This document shows, piece after piece, positions 15,134 through 27,196 of a stretch of DNA of 64,000 nucleotides. This stretch comes from Hymenopus coronatus (lineage: Eukaryota > Arthropoda > Insecta > Mantodea > Hymenopodidae). How positions within the stretch are numbered: position 1 is the first letter of the stretch; every line of letters starts with the position of its first letter. The translations under genes and the position numbers were made by a program. The DNA lies in assembly GCA_030762935.1 (NCBI GenBank), contig CM060900.1:403147632-403211631 (forward strand), given 5' to 3'. The notes under the pieces are model-generated. The model was given only the letters and a program-made list of their open reading frames with translations, was not told the origin of the DNA and made no database searches.

Positions 15134-17915
15134 GGGGTGAAAAATAGGTAATGTGTTACAAAAATAAGTGTCTTAGGCACAGCAAGTACAAAACAGTGGA
15201 TAGAGGAAGCGAAAAATTTATTGGGTTTCGTGAACTAAATAATCTTGATATCCTGAATGTAAAGTATGGCAAGGATGAACAGGAGGAATATATGTTTATA
15301 AATATAAATGGTCAAAGTGTAATTGACTATGTATTGTGGTCGAATAATATCAGATATATGGTAACCAACGTCAGAATTGCAACACTGTGCGAGCAGTGGG
15401 CATTTTCCACTATTAATGGACATAAATCTCAAAGCAAAGGTAGGAGAACAGCAGGTGCAAGAAAGGGAAAAACTGCAAAGAAGAATTAAAACATTTAAAT
15501 GGAGGGAGGAATAAGATGTAAAATCAAAAGTAGGGCAAATTTTAGAAAAAAGAATAATAGTAAATATCAGGGAAGAAAATTCAGGAAAAGTATTACAGCT
15601 CCCAGAGTTACTAGTGACAAGAGCAGAGAGAGAAATGGAAACAAGGCAAAATAGGAAACAAAAAAATAATGGATGGTTTAATGAAGAGTGTAGGGCACAT
15701 AGAAAGGAAGTATTCAAAGAACTTACTAAATAGATGAGAACAAGAAAAGAAGCTGACAGAAAAAATCTTATGTTTAAGGAATGTGGATGTAAACATCTTC
15801 TGGAGTTGAAGAGCAGAGAGTGGCAGGAAAATATGGGGGGAACGGTAAAGGAGACTAAAGAGGGAAAAGACAGTAAAAATGTTTGGGACGCAATAAGTAG
15901 GGCAAATGAGGAGGATGTAAAAAATGAGATTATACCAAATGAATGGCAGAAATACTTTAGAGAACTGATTGGGGAAAGCAAAAAGACAAATTTATAAATA
16001 AGTGGGATGGGAATAATGGAAATAACAAATGACAAGCTAGACTGTCATTTCACAGAGTAAGAGGTCTACCAGCAGTTAAAGGGTATATAAAAAAAACGAA
16101 AAGGCAGTAGGGTATGATGGAATTCCAGGAGAGTTCTGGAAGACATGGTGAAACAGGAAAGGGTTTAGAAATAATGACAAAGGTATTAAACAAAATAAAG
16201 GAAAGTGAAGACATCTCAGTATGTTGGAAAATGAGCATGACAACACCTACATGTAAAGGGAAGGGGGGACCAACAAACCAGAGAACTAGAGAGGAACGAG
16301 TTTGCTAAGTTTGAGAAAAAGGGTAAGTGAAAACTGCATAAAATAAGTGGAAAAAATATATGAGGAAAAGTTCTGTAAAAGATGGGGAAAATATGAAACC
16401 ATGGAAATGATGGAACAAATGGAACAAACAATTAGTCTGAGACAATGATGTAAACTGAGTCCAATATTATTTAATATACTCATAGATGATATAATAGAAA
16501 AAACCTGAAAAGGAACCAACACTGTCTGGTAATAGCCAATAAGGAAATTCTAGGATTCCTAAATGCTGCCGGTTTAATAGTAGGTACAAACCATATCAAT
16601 TGTCGGATTACAAAGGGCAATAAATGAGGTTCAAAAATGTTGTGAGGAATGGGGAATATAAATATAAGCAAGACTAAAGTTATGGTTTTGAAAAAGGACC
16701 TAAATTGAGAAAAGAGGAGATTTAGATATTAAATGAGAAAAGATAGAAGTGGCCAAGGAGTTTAAATACTTGGGAATGAGGTTGAAAAACAGAGGGGAAT
16801 GGGAGGCACATGGGAGAAAAATAGAAGCAAAAGGGAGGGCTACAGCAATGTCAGGATTTAGAATTTGCAAATACATGTTAGAGACAACCAAGTGGCCAGA
16901 AAGAATATATGAGGCGTTAGTAGAATCAAGTATGCTTTATGCAGTGGAAATCTGGGGGGCCACAAACATAAATAAGAAGGTGGATGATATGTATAGAATG
17001 TTTTGCAAAGAATTATTGGGGTCACTGAAATCTGCACCAAGAGAAGTTGCCTTGGTAAAATCTTGGGAAAACAAGAAGGAATTATAAGGAATAATAATGT
17101 AGAGAATAATAAAATATTGGTATAAATATTTGGTTAAAGAAGATGGAGAAATTTTAAGCTATATATGAAGCAACAAAATAATCTAGAGAGCAGAAATAGT
17201 TGGTAGGCAGGGGTTGGAAAAATTATGGAGAAAATAGGAATGGGAGATGTATGTAGGCTTGAAGAATGAAAGAAAAGTAATGTCGTAAACTGCAGGGTAG
17301 AAGACATTGAAAGACAGGAAATATGGGGAAGTTTAGAAAACCAGAAATATGTACAATTTTATAAACAAATAAAGAGAGACTGGGGATGAGAACCATATAT
17401 AGATTGCTGTAACATCCAAGAAAAAGAAGGATGAGAATAGGAACAATATTTCAAAGAATGATACGAGGCAGTGAAAAAGGAATATGTGAAATGTTTGGTG
17501 AGAAAGAAAGTATAGAACATTATTTGATAGAATGCAAGGAACTAGCAGTATGGAGAAACAAGGTTTAGGAGAAAAATTGGGAGAAAATAGAGGGGAAAAC
17601 TGTAGCTATAAAAATGTTAACAGGGAAGGAAGAAAAGAAGATGAGAAGCATAGGTGGGTTCTTGCAGAAGGTAGGAGCAAAACGGGCAAGAAAAGTAAGG
17701 AGTGCAAAAGATGAAGACAGAGTGGAGGAGAGGGATAACTAAGATACAAAGCAAAGGGTTGCCAAGAGCTACTTGGGAGGCTAATAAACTAGGTGCCATG
17801 TAAACCGAGGTAGACAGAAGGCAATTAAAATTTGTACATAGTTTAGGTTAGAGTAAGGAAAATGTGAAAGCTATGTAAAAGAAGTTGTACAAATAAATAT
17901 TCATTCAAAAATTCA
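15134..17915 (+). mobile_element. LINE-A copy 1 (non-LTR retrotransposon), 5'-truncated
   Basis: It begins inside the APE endonuclease region ('YMFININGQSVIDYVLW', about 15300). A linker follows ('KNVWDAISRANEED', 15880), then a decayed RT (about 16040-16700). The C-terminal region after it reads 'EFKYLGMRLKNRGEWEAHG' and 'IYEALVESSMLYAVEIWG' (16749-17087). The 3' end is AT-rich (…aaataaatattcattcaaaaattc). Perfect 13-bp direct repeats lie immediately outside. Stops and frameshifts are many. Clade placement near L2/CR1-type APE elements is inference from the C-terminal region and the 2A-like peptide in another copy. Confidence 0.9.
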
Positions 17916-17928
17916 AATAGGACATCTC
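17916..17928 (+). repeat. Target-site duplication, right copy
   Basis: A second AATAGGACATCTC. After it the hAT reading resumes (IGHLNVINHSLQGKGQ). Confidence 0.92.
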
Positions 17929-18480
17929 AATGTTATTAATCACTCTCTCCAAGGCAAGGGACAAATTATTACACTATTTGTTGACTCTATACTGGCATTT
18001 GAACACAAACTTGCACTATGGGTACAACAATGAACAAAAATGCATCTCACTTTCCACTACTGTTATCAGCTAACCAGTATATGGAATTTGCAGAGCTTTA
18101 GCAATATGCAAATATATTAATGATCTACATAGCAAATTTGGATTGTGATTCCAATAGCTAGAAGGTATAGAATCTACATATTTTCCATTATTTGTCACTC
18201 TTTTCACCGTGGACGTTCAGAATGTTCCTAGAATTTTAATTGGAACCTATTGATCTACGAAATAATTAGGGAAATGAAGGATTCCTTCCTTTATAAAGCA
18301 AGTCTCACAAATTTATACTTAAACTTTCCTCAGTCCAGATTTCCACAACTACACAGATACGCTGCTCATATATTAAACATGTTTGGCTCTCTTACCTGTG
18401 TGAGTAATTTTTTTCCCCAACCAAACACTGTAAACCTGGTCATAGAATTATATCATCTAACAATTTGAAATGTAGTCTTC
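17929..18480 (+). mobile_element. hAT-type transposase relic, 3' part
   Basis: This continues the protein cut at 15133: 'LNVINHSLQGKGQIITLFVD', then, after stops, 'EIIREMKDSF' and 'RYAAHILNMFGSLTCVSN'. The order fits GTF2IRD2-like hAT proteins. The C-terminus and terminal repeat are not identifiable. Confidence 0.75.
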
Positions 18481-18699
18481 ACCTGTGTATTACAAATTAT
18501 ACCAGATATTGAAAAGATAATTAGCGGGAAAAGGGTACAAAACACTTGGCATCTAAATCAGAATTGAATACAGTTGGAAATACTTAATGTAGTACCAGTA
18601 TATAACTGACAGTGGAGCTGCAAAATAGAATGTTAAATTTGCTCTATTAAGCACCCAGTTGAATGTAGTACAGCTCCTAATATTGCAATTCCTACAGTT

Positions 18700-19445
18700 G
18701 TGCCACCACTGACATTCTTTCCACCTCTATTGACCTTCTTTTCACCCTGCTTCAAGATGCTTGGGCATCAAGGCTAAAGGGCATGACATCATAATGCATT
18801 GAGTTGAAGCTGCCTGCTTTATGGCCTCATCCCAGACATCAAGTGGTTCATTTGACATAGATTCATCTTCGAAGGCATAAAACATTGCATTGTCATTTGT
18901 GATTTCATCCATAAATGTCTGAATACAGGTTTATCAAATGCTAACTTACTGGACAAATCAAAACCATTTAATCTAGTTGGCACCCTTTAGCACTGGTGTG
19001 GCATCAGCATTGGGGGGGTTTTATTTCTGATTTGAAGTCATCTTCATCCACAGAGTGTTCTTGTGTTTGTGGTCCACATTTGATTTTGGTCTAAGAACTT
19101 CTTCTGTTTCCTTTTGATTTTCCTTTTCAATAGTCTCACAGTTTATTTCTAGATCACTTTTAACACCAATTTCTGAATCTGGAAATTCTTGAAAATACAT
19201 TTTGAGAATTTTTACCTCAGTCTCAGTTCTTTGTTTTGATTGGGCATCCAGATTCTGTATGCTTTTGAGACCTCCAAGTAACCAATGAAAATGCCTTGTT
19301 TTCCTTTAGGTTCCAGTTTTCCTCTTCTTGGGTTTTTATATAAGATGTAGGTGATTGATCCAAATACATGCAGATGTCTAACAGGTGTATGTCCAACCCA
19401 TCTCTGGTAAGGTGTTTCATTATTTTTTACTTTTGGAGGTTGCAA
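18700..19445 (-). mobile_element. Ty1/Copia integrase C-terminus and linker (broken)
   Basis: The minus-strand frame at 19212-19440 reads 'NNETPYQRWVGHTP', 'LHVFGSITYILYKNPRRGKL' and 'QGIFIGYLEVSKAYRIWMPN', a textbook Copia integrase tail. Degraded linker follows towards 18700. In transcription order this precedes the RT/RNase H block at 12145-13715. Both are minus strand and have complementary content, so they are probably one element. The upstream part stops at a mariner TIR at 19492. Confidence 0.85.
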
Positions 19446-19491
19446 AGATAGTTGGCTGTATTCGCAGCTCATGCTCAAAATATTGGAGATA

Positions 19492-20640
19492 TGAGGGTGG
19501 TTTGATAAGTTCCCAGAATCACCACGAGAGGTCATCCCTAGCGCCAGGAGTTGTCATGATATTTATTGGACTGTTGCCTGTAAACAAGTGTCACATCAGT
19601 GTTCTTGGAAGACAGCTGTAGTGGTGACGCGTCTCTATTGTTGTTCCCGCATAGTGATTTGCGAAGATGGAAAAAAATTGAGATTCAAACTGTGCTTAGT
19701 ACTTTGTAAAGAAAGGTATGAAAGCAAACGACATTCATGCTGATATTCTGAATACATTGGGGGACTCTGCTCCTTCATATTCAACTGTTGCCAAGTGGAC
19801 AAACAAATTTAAATTTGGTCGGGAGAGCTTACATGATGATCCATGCAGTTGCCAGCCAAGATGTCACTACCCCCAAAATCATTGCAAGCATGCACAAAAT
19901 AATGGAGGATTGCCGATTGAAAGTGTGTGAAACTGCTCAAGCATGCCAGATGTCATCTGTAAGGGTACATCCTACTTTTAATGAAGAATTAGATATTAAA
20001 AAATTATCTGCAAGATGGGTGCCATGACTCTTGACACTGGATCAAAAACTCACGAGAATGGATGGATTGGAACAATGCTTGACCTGTTTTAGGAGCAATG
20101 AACGAGAATTTTTGCGTTGGTCTGTGGTGACCACAGATGAAACTTGGATCCACTATACTTCAGAAACAACACAACAGTCTAAACAGTGGAAGCATGCTGA
20201 TTCTCTGCCACCAAAGAAAGCAAAAACAATTCTTTCAGCCGGAAAGGTCATGGCATCAGTTTTCTGGGATGTGAAGCAAATTCTGTTTGTAGATTATCTC
20301 CTAGTGGGAAAATTATTACTCAAGAGTACTATGCTAACCTCTTGGACCAATTACAACAAATATATATCATGGCAAAATTACACAAGGTATGAATTGTTGC
20401 CATGTCTGCCTTATTTGCCTAATATGGCTCTCTCAGACTTTCATCTCTACCAGAAGCTGAAAATTTTTCTTGGTGGACAAAGATTCTCTTCAAGTGAAGA
20501 ATTGATAGGCAGATTTGACATCCACTTTGCAGGCCTGGAGGAATCTATTTTCGAGATGGGATCAAGGTATTTGCCGCTAGCAGAAAATGTGAGATACAGC
20601 TAGTCTTCAGAATAAAAATTTCCCCTCAAAAGTGAGATGT
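19492..20640 (+). mobile_element. Mariner element (broken, 3' end missing)
   Basis: It starts at a TA (19490-19491) with TIR-like 'tgagggtggtttgataag'. A nearly identical terminus is found at 23324. The transposase pieces are an HTH ('IHADILNTLGDSAPSYSTVA'), 'FLRWSVVTTDETWIHYTSE' carrying the first catalytic Asp, 'GKVMASVFWDV', and 'MALSDFHLYQKL' plus 'FLGGQRFSSSEEL'. The HQDNA-type block with the second Asp is absent, so it carries an internal deletion. The C-terminal end and the 3' TIR are missing. Confidence 0.85.
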
Positions 20641-21484
20641 ACTATTTGTGTCTCATAGAAATGCCATTGCTATCTGCACATGAACAGGTCAACAATGCAT
20701 TGTTGCAGGGATGGAAAAGCTTTTTTCAGTATTTATGATTGAATTTTGAATTCAATTTACATATACTGTCCAAATGGAAAATGAAACATTACTTTTTAAT
20801 CACATATCACGGATATTTTAAAAAACTATTTAATAAACTTGTAATTATCAGGAAATCAGCAATTAGAAATTTGCAATGGCAAGATTTAGGAAGGGTTCTT
20901 GATAGGGATTATGGATTAATTTGTTAGGAAAATAAGCAATGTGTTCCACTCACATAACTTCTCTAGCTGTTCCACATACAAACTATTCTTACAAATTATT
21001 ATTCTGTTATCTATATCATGCTAATTGAAATAAACATCAGCAGATTTGATCTTTTCACTTGCTTCTTTGTGAGTAGAAGGGAAATAAGGGAATATAGCTG
21101 CTAGGCTAAAGTGATGGTCAAACCTTATAAAAGCTGGTTGCTATGTGAAACAGAACTTCAGTTCATTTGCACGGCCAGCATAAAACAAGAGAGATGAAAC
21201 AAAAGGACACTTCTTGTTGGATAAGATTTAATGTACATTAAAATTGAAACTAATAACAAGGAATATCTCAAAAATGGTCAACTCTTCAAGAAAAATGTAT
21301 ATTACATAAATTATTGCTTTAACAGGATCTACATTTTTTTGTGTAGTAGGTATATATGTATCTTTGCATATCTCTTGCATTTTATCGTTAAGCAAAATTT
21401 ATTCAGAACAAAAAGTTTTTTAGAGGCTATTCCCAGAAAATATATATTTTATTTGTGATGTAAATATCCTTAATATATGGATAT
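20641..21484. other. Intron without recognised feature
   Basis: AT-rich sequence. I see no upstream continuation of the Copia element and no 3' mariner TIR in this stretch. Confidence 0.4.
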
Positions 21485-21761
21485 TTTAGACAAAATCCTT
21501 AGCTGCAATTTTGAGCTTCCATGTAATGAGTAGTTTAGGTGGGGGGATTTTCCTGAAAATCTTCAAATCGCATCTTTGGGAGATACTAAACATAAATACC
21601 AAATTTGGTACTTACTGGTCTGTGTGTTATGCACACACACACATGCACACAGACTTTTCTGTACAAATGATTTTTTTGAACTAAGAGACCTCTTAACATA
21701 TATTTCCAGTGGATTCTCGACATCAAATCTTTGGTTGGAATACAATACCTTTTCTAGCTAC
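21485..21761 (+). repeat. Unclassified dispersed repeat R, copy 1
   Basis: It aligns by eye to 35370-35655. Shared blocks include 'gagtagttta', 'aaataccaa', 'catgcacac', 'aacatatattt' and a closing 'tactta/tactat'. It is non-coding. The family is unknown; it could be the untranslated region of a transposon. Confidence 0.55.
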
Positions 21762-22082
21762 TTATGTACATTGTATGTGTCTACATGCTAGAGAAAGGTA
21801 AACAATGCCTTTCCTGGTAATGATTTTGTCTACATGAAATTTCAGTTTCTTGATTATGATTTGAGGATAATCCAAAGCACCAATTGCATCAGGGAATGTA
21901 TTGCACTGTTGCCATATCACTTTAATTATTTGAAATGCAACAGCATTGGCCAGAAAATTGATCCAATCAAATGCTTGTACCCTTGTGCAATTAAAGCAGA
22001 CCAACTTTCTGAAAAATTTTGGAATTCTTAGAGGCCTCTTATGACCAAGAAAGCATTCCAAAATACTAGGAAAAGGAAGCAC
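21762..22082 (-). mobile_element. PIF/Harbinger transposase fragment
   Basis: A 106-residue minus-strand frame contains 'FPDAIGALDYPQIIIKK' and 'ITRKGIVYLS', the first DDE block of Harbinger transposases, where GALDxxHIxIKxP is typical. No other part of the protein is present. A plus-strand hAT-like fragment starts five bases on. Confidence 0.65.
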
Positions 22083-22086
22083 ATAT

Positions 22087-22960
22087 ATGAAAACATTCTT
22101 GAGGAAAAGTATTCATGCTGATTGCTGCCAAAAGGTGGTGAAACTTTTTCCTATGCCTGTGATGACACGCTGGGGTTCTTGGACAGATTTAGCTCTCTAT
22201 ATGCAAGAGTACCTCACACACCTTGTTGAGTACTTCAGAGGAGTGGAACACACCAGTGAAGCTGTGAAATATTTCCTGGACTTATGTAATAGTAAGCTAA
22301 AAGCAGTGTTCTTTGAAGCAACATTTGTGAAAGAAAATTGTGTTTCAGTGCCATAGTTGATCACACTGCTTGACCTAATGCTCATAAATTTACTCCTAAA
22401 CCGGATTCCCTACTTGCGGAGTTTGACTTGGTCAGGAAGTTACTTCTTGGGCAACAAACTACTGTTGCTCTAAATCAGCTCTCAGGCGAGAGAAAGGCAA
22501 AAGAAGAGAGCAAGATCCAGGGCCTTGCAGAAAAGTGGCACACTAATTTGTACAAAATGATGAAGGAAGATCCAGCTGGGAAAACATTCCAAACAATTTC
22601 AAAGCTGTTTTACCTTCCTAATGTGCTGTGTGCTAATATAAACTGACCCTAGTATACAGTGTAAAGAACATTCCTCTGCTTAGTATTCCTCAAAACACTT
22701 TTCTGCAAGGGCATGGTGTGTTTCAGCGTTAGGGTTAGGACGGTATTGGTATAGCAAAGAATGATTGTGTAAGTGTTTTAGGAGGGTTAGTAGAAGACCA
22801 TAGGGAATTTGCAGTGCAATGTTTGCAAGCATTGTGGTTCCCAACTTCAAATGTGGATAATGAGAGAGGCTTCTCTGCCTACACAAACATCCTCACAGAC
22901 TGTCTCACAAACTTTGTGTTAATGATACAGTAATCATGCTTGGTTTGTATTTTGGGGATG
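22087..22960 (+). mobile_element. hAT-like transposase C-terminal fragment (broken)
   Basis: The first frame (22087-22356) has 'VMTRWGSWTDLALYMQEYL', and after breaks the sequence gives 'LWFPTSNVDNERGFSAYTNI' (about 22830-22890). The TRWGSW and N(V/S)DxERxFS blocks are hallmarks of the hAT catalytic-to-dimerisation region. At least three frame breaks are present. No terminal repeats were found. Confidence 0.7.
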
Positions 22961-23323
22961 TTTAATGACAGGCTTGTAGAAGATTCAGTAGTTATTGTAA
23001 CATTGGCAGATTGAAAGATTTTTTGTATATTAGGTTAGTTTGTTCATGAAAATTTAATGTTAGTAATGTAAAAATGGACAACTTGTAAATCAAACATAAA
23101 TACAAGTTTAAAAAAGAAAATTGTAAAGGTACATATGAAGTATTGTTCTGTAATTTTATTTCACGAAATACTTGCAGAAATAGATGTAGTTTTAGTACCA
23201 AAATCAACAGTGTTATTTTACCAAAAAATATGGTCCCTACTTATACGCCATAACAAAATGGAATAAGTGAAAGTAACAGTACTCTTACGGAAAGAGCCAA
23301 ATACTCTGCATCAATGCTCATTA

Positions 23324-23451
23324 TGAGGGTGGTATAATAAGTTGTTGGAATGGAATAGAAAAAAAGTATTTATCGACACTAGAACTTTTCTTTTATTTTT
23401 CAATATAGTCTCCTTGTAGATTAATGCACTTGGTCCAGCGATATTCCTGTG
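23324..23451 (-). mobile_element. Mariner 3' terminal fragment
   Basis: The minus strand reads '…RWTKCINLQGDYIEK*', the usual mariner transposase C-terminus, followed by a terminus 'cttattataccaccctca' next to TA at 23322-23323. The same terminal wording (tgagggtggt..ataag) starts the mariner at 19492, so the two are probably one family. Confidence 0.7.
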
Positions 23452-23690
23452 TGTGTTGTGAATAAAAGTGAGACATGTCTTCAAACTTGCAATTTTCGAG
23501 ACACATCCCACTTTCGTATGAATAAAACCCGACAACTCAAGATGGAGGTGATCGTGGTCATGACCATCTCATTTGCTTACGTAATGAGATGTGTCTCAGA
23601 TTTTGGAATGAATAAAAAGTAACTGTGTCTCACTTTCATGAGATGCATCTCATGATTTCTTAAGTTACCTCAGAAGGTGTCTCAACACAC
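23446..23690. repeat. Putative small MITE with inverted ends
   Basis: The ends GTGTGTTG (about 23452) and CAACACAC (about 23686) are inverted. The interior is rich in repeated 'gagacatgtct/agatgtgtctc' palindromic pieces. It abuts the mariner fragment. There is no coding content. Confidence 0.4.
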
Positions 23691-24089
23691 GAGATGCAGG
23701 TTCTTAATACAAATTATAGGCAGATTTGATACCAGTTTTGGTGTGTTTTTTGAGCTCAGAAGGAAACTTTATTAAACCAGGAGGGATTCTGAAGAATTAA
23801 ATTATAGCAAACTTAATCTATTAACATCTTAATATATGTATTCATATACAATATGATGGTTCTTTTTTCGCCTATTTTCTTTATTGTCAAAATGAAATAT
23901 TCAGTACAGTACACTAATGACAGTAACATTGAAATTGTTTTTTAAGTGCTCAACAATGGAAATTTTCATCGCTAAATATCCCCTAGTTTAAAATCATGAG
24001 TATACTCGTGATATGCCTATCCCCTTTTTCCTCTTGAAATTACACTAACAAAAGTGAATTCCGGGCATTGAAGCACTAAAGATGAACAG

Positions 24090-25735
24090 CAACACATTTA
24101 GAGTCATCATTTATATGTTTGTGGCTGTGTGGAATACCCTGAAGCAAGGATCAATACATAAAGCTACTCCACAATCTTTACACATGTATCTAGATTCTCT
24201 CCATGCCTTCTTTCCTTTGGCATCATGCACACTACTGCACATCCTACACGTTCTTGTTGGATTCTGCTTCTTCTCAGTCTGAGCAATTGCTGATGGAAAA
24301 TGACATCCAACAAGTCGAGTTGGGGTTGCCTTTGCTGATGGACTGCCCGCTGCTTTTGGTGACAATTGCTCCCTCTGAGTTTTTCAATGAGCTGCTCAGC
24401 GACAGCCACCCGAAAGGACACTGTACTTTGCTCCATGTTTTTTATACAGGATAAAGGCATTCTATTCTGCCAATTCCAAAAGATGAAAAAATATCTTCTT
24501 GTAGTACTTCTTGCCCCTCTTGCATGGCAATGGATTATTTGCAATGTGCTGGTCTACTTTATCCACACCTCCCATTGTGTCACTATAAGATAATACAGCC
24601 GCTGGTTTGACAATTTCTTTGTTTCTTACTTTCCATGTCTGCATTTCTGCATTGTGGATAGTGGATAGCAAACAGATGTCTCCCTTATCTTTCCATTTGA
24701 GTGCAGTTAGCTTACCTCGCTGAAATGCTGCAACCTCCCCTTTCTTTAGTTTCTTGGTCCGGAAAGAAGGCAGCATTTCTTTCCTTGTTGGACGCACAAT
24801 GCCATACATATTGGTTCTTTTGGTCAGCAGAAGGTCAGCAAGCTGGGGAGAACTATATCAATTATCTATAGTCAAGCAGTATCCCATGTTTAGCAAGGGT
24901 TGCATTAGCGTCAATATAATTTGTGATGATATTGGCAGATCTTTATATTCTTCATCAAATTTAGTGCCCTTGCCTACGTAAATTATTAGGGACCAAACAT
25001 ATCCAGTCACTGACTCACACAACATGAATGTTTTGATGCCAAACCTAGCTCTCTTCAGTGGCAAATACTGGATCCATCCCAGTCGCCCTTTACACAACAT
25101 CAGGCTTTCATCAATAGTGACATCTCTCTCTGGAATGCAGCTACTTCTAAATTTAGCCAACAGATAGCTCACAATAGGTCATACCTTATTTAGTTTGGGT
25201 TGCGGATGACTTTCTGAATTATAGGTTGCATTGTTGGAAAAATGTAAATGCTTTTTCAAACTGACAAACTTCTGCAATGGTAGAACCTCTCTAAATATTG
25301 GTGTGGCTAATGTAGCTCTTTTAGTCCAGTACATATAGATTTTTGACAATGCTTTGTAACAGTATTACAACAACAAATATGTACATTTCATTGATTGTTG
25401 TTTCCTTCCATATGCCAGAATGTTTGTTTGTGTTGCATATCTGTTGGTCTCTGTAACCAAAATTTGTGTGAATCCGTCGTCAATGAATTGTTTAAAGTAA
25501 TGCAAGACATCATCAGTACAGGGTTGAAAATTAATTTCAGGTTTACCTGTAAAAGGAAACAGTGGCGGAGCAGGTGGCAGTGGCCTAGATGAATCCACTT
25601 CGCACCACTGGCACTCGCAATATTACACTCAGATGAAGCTGATTCATCACTTTCTTCTTCTGAACTCTTGTTATAGCTATCTTCTGAACTCTCAGACCCA
25701 CTAAATTCAATATTGAACTCATCTTCACTCTCCAT
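24090..25735 (-). mobile_element. piggyBac transposase, nearly complete but interrupted
   Basis: Minus-strand reading starts MESEDEFNIEFSGSESSEDS, an acidic N-terminus typical of the family. It continues through 'YWTKRATLATPIFREV', 'VTIDESLMLCKGR' (first Asp), 'LTIDN' (second Asp), 'LLLTKRTNMYGIVR' and 'LSYSDTMGGVDKVDQ' (third Asp region). It ends in the Cys-rich domain 'CRMCSSV…CKDCGVALC…CFRVFHT'. Interruptions include a stop right after the second Asp and at least two frameshifts. I could not identify the TTAA-flanked termini. It is clearly the best preserved piggyBac here and is separate from the one at 54.6 kb. Confidence 0.92.
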
Positions 25736-25799
25736 TTTTATAAAGCGTGAGGAAATGCCACACAAGAAACTGCAAGAACAGATTGTAACAACCCAAATT

Positions 25800-26464
25800 T
25801 ATAGAATTACTGAATGAAAAAAAAATCATGGAACATAGGAAAGAATTTCCTCACACAAAAATTTCCAAACTAATAAACCAGTATGCTGGTTATTTTAATT
25901 CAGACCAGCTTGAAAATGAGCTCCCCAATATTTATGCAGATGATCAAAAGCATGTCACAAAATCGACGGAAGTATTTATTTGTAAATGGCTTAGACTCAG
26001 TGAATGAGGAGGTGACTAAGCTATTGCGTTTAGTTGTAACATATCCTGCTACTACAAGTAGTGAGACATCAATGAGTACACGAGAATTACAACATACTTA
26101 AGAAACTCAATGACCAATCACCATTTGTACAACGTAAGCATTTTAGCTATAGAAAATAAGCTGTTGGGAGAACTGTATTCTGATGCTGCCTTTATTGGGA
26201 AGGAAATTGACACATTCACAATAAAGAGAAACCAACGGATGGATTTGGTATATAGGTCAGTTTAGGTGAATGTTATTGTTTTCAATGTAACCATTATATT
26301 AATATTGCTATTTGTTGTTTTCATTGTCAATCTCAAACCTAATTTATAGGTGCAATATTCGATAAAATGTGCAACTGCCCACCTCCACCTTTTATTTCCA
26401 GCAGTAGGGCATTTAAACTATTGCGTTCCCATTTTTTTTTTTTTTTTTTTACCCTACGCCACTG
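25800..26464 (+). mobile_element. hAT element, 3' end with terminal repeat
   Basis: The transposase tail reads 'IMEHRKEFPHTKISKLINQ', then 'YAGYFNSDQLENELPNIYAD', a break, 'VTKLLRLVVTYPATTSSETS', 'STRELQHT' and 'NHHLYNVSILAIENK', the hAT dimerisation domain of ZMYM1-like proteins. About 240 bp of 3' untranslated sequence with a T19 run (26432-26450) follows. It ends 'accctacgccactg' at 26464; CAGTGGCGTAG is a common hAT terminus. The 5' half is missing and the piggyBac start lies about 65 bp away. Confidence 0.8.
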
Positions 26465-26479
26465 GTGCCTAGTAAGAAA

Positions 26480-26622
26480 ACAAAAAGAGAAAGACAGAAC
26501 AAAGAACACAAAAAAAGTCCTGTGGCTATGGGAATTCAAACCCAAAATTTTAATGCATGTGCACTTTTGCCATCCTCGCAAAGTAGCGCCATTAGCCTAC
26601 TATGCTAAATACACAGGCTCTG
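26480..26622 (-). mobile_element. tRNA-derived SINE-like sequence
   Basis: On the minus strand a Pol III A-box-like 'taggctaatggcg' and a B-box-like 'gggtttgaattcc' lie about 60 bp apart in a 100-bp tRNA-like head, followed by a T-rich tail towards 26465. It is a different family from the SINE at 63769. Confidence 0.5.
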
Positions 26623-27196
26623 AATTCCTCTATTGTTTTCCTACCACACCTTACAGCTTAAGTGAACATGATCAGTGTCATGCATACACTGTAACAATTT
26701 TAAGGCACAGCTGATAATTTGTATTCACAGACCATAGATTGATCTCAAAAGTGACTGCCTATGAGCTGTCTACTACCAGTAAAGTTCATGTGGTGTTTTC
26801 ATTTACATCCTGTAAACAATTGCTAAATGTGTTAAATCCTGCTAATAACTAAAATGTGAAAAATATTAATTATATCTTTCACTGCAATTATTTCAGTAGA
26901 TCCTGCACATAACTTACTATTCTATTGTTGGTAATATTTGAATGCAGGTATTTCTAAACTTTAAATGCAATTTCAGAAAACAATAATTTGGTCTTGGAAT
27001 TAACTAATCTATTGCAAAACAATACTGTAAATGCAAGTGGTATCGAGATTAGTTTTTCTTCTAAACAGTCTGTAAAAACCTATGTCTTTTGTTTCCTTGA
27101 TTTATTTATTTCCTTTTACTTATTTTGTTTTATTTCTTAAAAATTACTGAAAGCAGAAATTTTGGGATTTGCATCTGGGCAACTCACAGGACTTAC

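Noticed and set aside
15235..16035. 266-residue minus-strand open frame, the longest in the window
   Set aside because: It is antisense to LINE-A copy 1. Its Ser/Leu/Phe-rich composition follows from reading purine-rich LINE coding sequence backwards.
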